27,912 bases of DNA. Origin: Pseudomonadota bacterium (lineage in GTDB: Bacteria; Desulfobacterota; Desulfobacteria; Desulfobacterales; Desulfobacteraceae). Shown here piece by piece: positions 25,011 to 27,912 of this stretch (position 1 is the stretch's first letter; each line of letters begins with the position of its first letter). The notes below the pieces were generated by a model, which saw only the letters and a list, made by a program, of their open reading frames with translations, made no database searches and was not told where the DNA came from. The stretch covers positions 1 to 27,912 of the forward strand of contig JAHIVS010000116.1 of NCBI GenBank assembly GCA_018816605.1, read 5' to 3'. Made by a program: the position numbers and the translations under genes.

Positions 25011-26158
25011 TTATCTGTCCCGTGTTCTGGGGTTTTATTTTTTAAGGATTGGATGGCCAGTTCTATTTCTTTGAATACCGTGCCCGTGTTGTTTTTGGCA
25101 AATTTTTTCAGCAAAGACCGGGTATCTGTGCTGCCGATACGTCCCATGGCCCAGGCCGCCATACCTTTTACCCGCGCATCGGTGTTTTCAGTGAATGCAC
25201 GTTCGAGGTCCGGCAGATAGGCGTCATCACGGCTGTTGCCCATGACCCTGGCAACGTTCATTTTCCATTTCCAAATGGTATCTGAGCCCATATAGAACAT
25301 ATGGGGCCATATTTTGGTTTCAAAATAGGCGTTGTCCATATGGAGCAGGAGGGGCAGGTCAAAATCTTTTGCCTTGGCAGCCACGCGTTCATTGACCGGC
25401 AGCTGACGGGCCAGCCAGGGCTGATTTCGGGGACAGACATTCTGGCAGCGATCACAGCCATAAATATACATGCCCATGGGTTCCCTCAGCGCCAGAGGGG
25501 TGATTTTATCTCCAAAATAGGTGAGATAGGAAATACATTTTCTGGGGTCAATTCTGCTGTTTCCCTTGAGGGCATGTGTGGGGCAGGCCGCGATGCAGGC
25601 ATTTTTGCACCAGGAAGGACAATCGGTTTTAATCGAAGGGGTGCCGGGGGAAAAATGTTTGTCAATGACCACGGCAATGGGAAGGGTCCATGACCCGCAC
25701 CCCACCGCTTTGTTCGAATAAAAAAGACAATTTTTACCAAAGGTCCCCAGCCCTGCACGGGCTGCGGCCACCCGGTGGGGCAGGTTGAACGGCACCCGGG
25801 ACTCGATCCCCTCATCCCTTAAAAATTGTCTGAAGGCTTTGATGCGTTTGGCAAGCCCGTCCTTGGTCACCCGGTCATCATCCAGGTAGCACCGGCCGAA
25901 GTGCGCTTCCATTGCGGCGGGGTAGGATTTGTTAAAATAGGGTTCAATGAGAACAATAATGGTTTTGGCCGTGGGCAAAATTGAACAGGGATCCACTCCG
26001 TTTTTCAGGTCAAGCCCCACCTTGTCGGCCCAGTCGTATTCGTCGGCCAGTTGAATCAATAGATTTTCATGGTCCCTGAAGGGGTCGGCGGATGTAAAAC
26101 CCACATCTTCAAAGCCAAGTTTGTGTCCCTGTTCGACAATCTGCCGTTGTGTAACCAT
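25007..26158 (-). CDS. QueG-like (epoxyqueuosine reductase-related) Fe-S protein, divergent
   Basis: From the ATG at 26158 (GGAGGG 9 bases upstream) it has 383 residues. Family blocks include AARAGLGTFGKNCL near 131-144, RKCISYLTYFGD at 207, IYGCDRCQNVCPRNQPW at 232-248 and a HEAT-like C-terminus, as in QueG. Two features differ. The first cluster motif is spaced C180-x3-C184-x3-C188-x3-C192-P, not C-x2-C-x2-C-x3-C-P. The usual V-D-[ST]-[AG]-P-V-L-E stretch, thought to hold the catalytic Asp, reads RVPFNLPHR. It is therefore probably not a true epoxyqueuosine reductase but a related corrinoid or Fe-S reductase of unknown substrate. An open extension to 26272 has no ribosome binding site. Confidence 0.8.
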   Translation of the reverse strand: MVTQRQIVEQGHKLGFEDVGFTSADPFRDHENLLIQLADEYDWADKVGLDLKNGVDPCSILPTAKTIIVLIEPYFNKSYPAAMEAHFGRCYLDDDRVTKDGLAKRIKAFRQFLRDEGIESRVPFNLPHRVAAARAGLGTFGKNCLFYSNKAVGCGSWTLPIAVVIDKHFSPGTPSIKTDCPSWCKNACIAACPTHALKGNSRIDPRKCISYLTYFGDKITPLALREPMGMYIYGCDRCQNVCPRNQPWLARQLPVNERVAAKAKDFDLPLLLHMDNAYFETKIWPHMFYMGSDTIWKWKMNVARVMGNSRDDAYLPDLERAFTENTDARVKGMAAWAMGRIGSTDTRSLLKKFAKNNTGTVFKEIELAIQSLKNKTPEHGTDK

Positions 26159-26216
26159 TGTTTTTTTCCCTCCATTGCCCAGGTCGGATTTTCTTCCCAG
26201 ACCCCAAATATACAAT

Positions 26217-26245
26217 TTGAAATCCTGGATGAAAAGTGGCATAAA
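26217..26245 (+). promoter_or_regulatory. Probable promoter of the AraC-type regulator
   Basis: TTGAAA (26217-26222), 17 bases, then CATAAA (26240-26245), 42 bases before the ATG. The divergent QueG-like gene shares this 129-base spacer. Confidence 0.45.
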
Positions 26246-26287
26246 GGACATTATGCATAGTTGATCGGGCAAGGGAGAAAGGACAAT

Positions 26288-27271
26288 ATGAAAAAAATAT
26301 CGATTTTAGTTCTTGAACAATCTCTGCCGTCGGGCATTGTCTCTTTTGCCGATGTTTTTAAAATGGCAGGTGCTGCATGGGATAAATCCAAGGGGTTTGC
26401 GGTGAATCCGCTTTTTGATGTTGAAATCGTCTCCATTGATGGCAAACCGATTCGCTATTCACGGTATCTTGAAATCAAACCCGATAAATCCATTTTTCAA
26501 GTTGAAAGCACGGATTTGATCCTGGTGCCTTCAAGCGGGTATGATATCGCCAGTCTGGGATCCTACCCCGGAGTTTTGACGGATTGGGTGGCAGGTCACC
26601 ATGAACGAGCCACCCAAATCGCCGGTGGGTGTACCGGGGTTTTTCTGCTGGCAGAGGCAGGAATTTTAAATGGGCGGACCGCGACCACCCATTGGGGATA
26701 TGCAGACCTTTTCAGGAAGCGCTATCCCGGGGTACGAATAAACTCTGAAAAAATTTTAACCCGGGACGGGAATGTCTTTTGTTCAGGGGGCGGGAGTGCG
26801 GGTATTGATTTGTGTCTGTATTTGATTGAACAGGAGTGCGGGGCAAAAGTTGCCAACCGGTGCGCAAAAATTCTGCTTCTGGAGCGGGGCCGGGATATTC
26901 AGCCTTCCTTTGCCGGATTTCATCCCCAGAAAAAACATGGGGATTTAGAAATTGCCGCGGCCCAAACCTGGATAGAAACCCATGCTTCCCAAAATTTTTG
27001 CATGGAGGATGTGGCCTCCCGGGTTGGCATGAGTCTTCGGAACTTTAAACGCAGGTTTAAAAATGCAACGGGCGAGTCTCCCCTGGTGTATATGCAGAAG
27101 CTTCGGATGGAGGCGGCGAAAAACATGCTTGAAAAAAAAAGAACAGGAATTGAAGAAATCGCCAACCAGGTGGGGTATGATGACATTGGTTTTTTTAGAA
27201 AAGTGTTTGCCCGATATGTTGGCGTAAGCCCCAGCATATACCGCCAGAAATTTTATGGTCAATCCATATAA
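26288..27271 (+). CDS. GlxA-type AraC-family regulator (DJ-1/PfpI-like domain plus AraC HTH)
   Basis: The 327-residue product joins an N-terminal DJ-1/PfpI-like amidotransferase fold (about 1-190, with the elbow motif GGCTGVFLLAEAG and TATTHW) to a C-terminal AraC domain of two HTHs. The second HTH is IEEIANQVGYDDIGFFRKVFARYVGVSPSIYR. GlxA/FtrA-type regulators sense small ligands through the DJ-1 domain. An upstream TTG at 26261 is in frame, but AAGGAC stands just before the ATG. It is divergent from the QueG-like/Fe-S pair and 20 bases upstream of the transporter, so it could control either. The ligand is unknown. Confidence 0.93.
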   Translation: MKKISILVLEQSLPSGIVSFADVFKMAGAAWDKSKGFAVNPLFDVEIVSIDGKPIRYSRYLEIKPDKSIFQVESTDLILVPSSGYDIASLGSYPGVLTDWVAGHHERATQIAGGCTGVFLLAEAGILNGRTATTHWGYADLFRKRYPGVRINSEKILTRDGNVFCSGGGSAGIDLCLYLIEQECGAKVANRCAKILLLERGRDIQPSFAGFHPQKKHGDLEIAAAQTWIETHASQNFCMEDVASRVGMSLRNFKRRFKNATGESPLVYMQKLRMEAAKNMLEKKRTGIEEIANQVGYDDIGFFRKVFARYVGVSPSIYRQKFYGQSI

Positions 27272-27291
27272 ACTAAAGGGAACCGGGATTT

Positions 27292-27912
27292 ATGAAGACA
27301 TTAGCCACTATTCTACCCATTTTTATCATCATTGCAGCCGGTTGGCTGGCCAGGAAACGGCATTTTATTCCCGAAGCCTTCATCGGACCGGCCAATCGTA
27401 TTGTTTATTATATCGCCATCCCTGCCATGATTTTCCGGGCGGTTTCCACGGCCTCCTTCCACGACGAGTTCAGCAGCCGAGTACTGATGATTACCCTGGT
27501 GTGCATTGCTGCCATGACCCTTCTCGCCTGGGGGGTTGCAATTGCCGGAAGACTGCCGGACACCTTGAAAGGAACATTTATCCAGAGCTCGTTCCATGGG
27601 AATCTGGGTTATATCGGCCTTGCGGTTGTTTTTTACAGCCTGGGCGAGGCTGGGCTCGCCAGCGGTGCCATTTTTGCCGGATTTATCATGATCGTCCAGA
27701 ACATACTGGCAGTGGCTGTGCTCCAGATTCATTCCGGCACAGGGGCACCCGTCAGGGCAAACCTGAAGCGAATTATAGGGCATCCGGTTATTTTATCGGC
27801 CTGTGGCGGTATTGGTTTTTCCCTTCTGGAATTACCCCTGCCGGTGATTGCCGAGCGGAGCCTGGGCATCTTGAGCGGCATGGCACTTCCCCTGGCGCTG
27901 CTGCTCATCGGA
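27292..27912 (+). CDS. AEC (auxin efflux carrier) family transporter, cut by the window end
   Basis: The ATG at 27292 opens 207 codons with no stop before the window ends. The product starts MKTLATILPIFIIIAAGWLARK and alternates hydrophobic helices (at least five or six visible) with short loops. FHGNLGYIGLAV and the helix break near IPAMIFRAV fit the AEC family of secondary transporters, which carry malate, auxin or other organic anions across the inner membrane. About 100 residues of a typical 310-residue protein should lie beyond the edge. GGGATTT precedes the start. It follows the AraC-type regulator by 20 bases and is probably co-transcribed with it. Confidence 0.88.
   Translation, partial: MKTLATILPIFIIIAAGWLARKRHFIPEAFIGPANRIVYYIAIPAMIFRAVSTASFHDEFSSRVLMITLVCIAAMTLLAWGVAIAGRLPDTLKGTFIQSSFHGNLGYIGLAVVFYSLGEAGLASGAIFAGFIMIVQNILAVAVLQIHSGTGAPVRANLKRIIGHPVILSACGGIGFSLLELPLPVIAERSLGILSGMALPLALLLIG

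Overview
The window looks like a chromosomal segment of an anaerobic, probably sulfate-reducing member of the Desulfobacterota (Desulfobacteraceae-like). That placement is inferred from gene content: NifU/NifS-type Fe-S assembly genes joined to HdrC/HdrB-like subunits, rubrerythrin with a ferredoxin, a DVU0298-family HEAT-like protein, a truncated MetE-like protein, and dense sensory and c-di-GMP genes. No tRNA, rRNA, CRISPR array, intact insertion sequence or phage gene was seen.

Layout. 1-4114 (+): sfsA, then a four-gene operon nifU-nifS-hdrC-hdrB behind a sigma-70-type promoter that carries an inverted repeat. 4129-6410 (-): an operon of an XRE-type regulator with a cysteine-rich tail, cysE and cysK. 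The cysteine-making operon converges on the cysteine-consuming desulfurase operon. 6618-9257 (+): clpB and a perfect 20-bp terminator hairpin. 9258-10209: a non-coding stretch with a tandem 12-mer, then an ATC-hydrolase-family gene whose expected start codon is GTT. 10210-11680 (-): rsgA, preceded by a long leader that starts at a good promoter and encodes a 22-residue micro-ORF.

11811-13193 (-) is a PAS/AAA+/Fis sigma-54 activator. Divergent from it, a promoter with a palindrome over its -35 box drives a membrane histidine kinase (13524-15491) and a REC-PAS-GGDEF-EAL protein (15517-17724). 17721-18694 (-): small helical protein, reverse-type rubrerythrin and ferredoxin, an oxidative-stress module. 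18799-19491 (-): DVU0298-family gene with a good -24/-12 promoter match. A motif about 100 bp upstream of that promoter resembles one beside the activator gene, so the activator may control it. 19832-20494 (+): transglutaminase-like protein. 20529-22679 (-): MetE-like protein and a tandem universal stress protein. 23117-24301 (+): GAF/HD-GYP phosphodiesterase. 24309-26158 (-): translationally coupled Fe-S protein and a divergent QueG homologue. 26288-27912 (+): DJ-1/AraC regulator and an AEC transporter cut by the window edge.

Three themes recur: sulfur and Fe-S metabolism, c-di-GMP signalling (one synthase/hydrolase hybrid with intact motifs and one HD-GYP hydrolase), and stress protection. 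The least explained items are the micro-ORF upstream of rsgA, the Cys-rich regulator of cysEK, the QueG-like/Fe-S pair, and the possible sigma-54 circuit.
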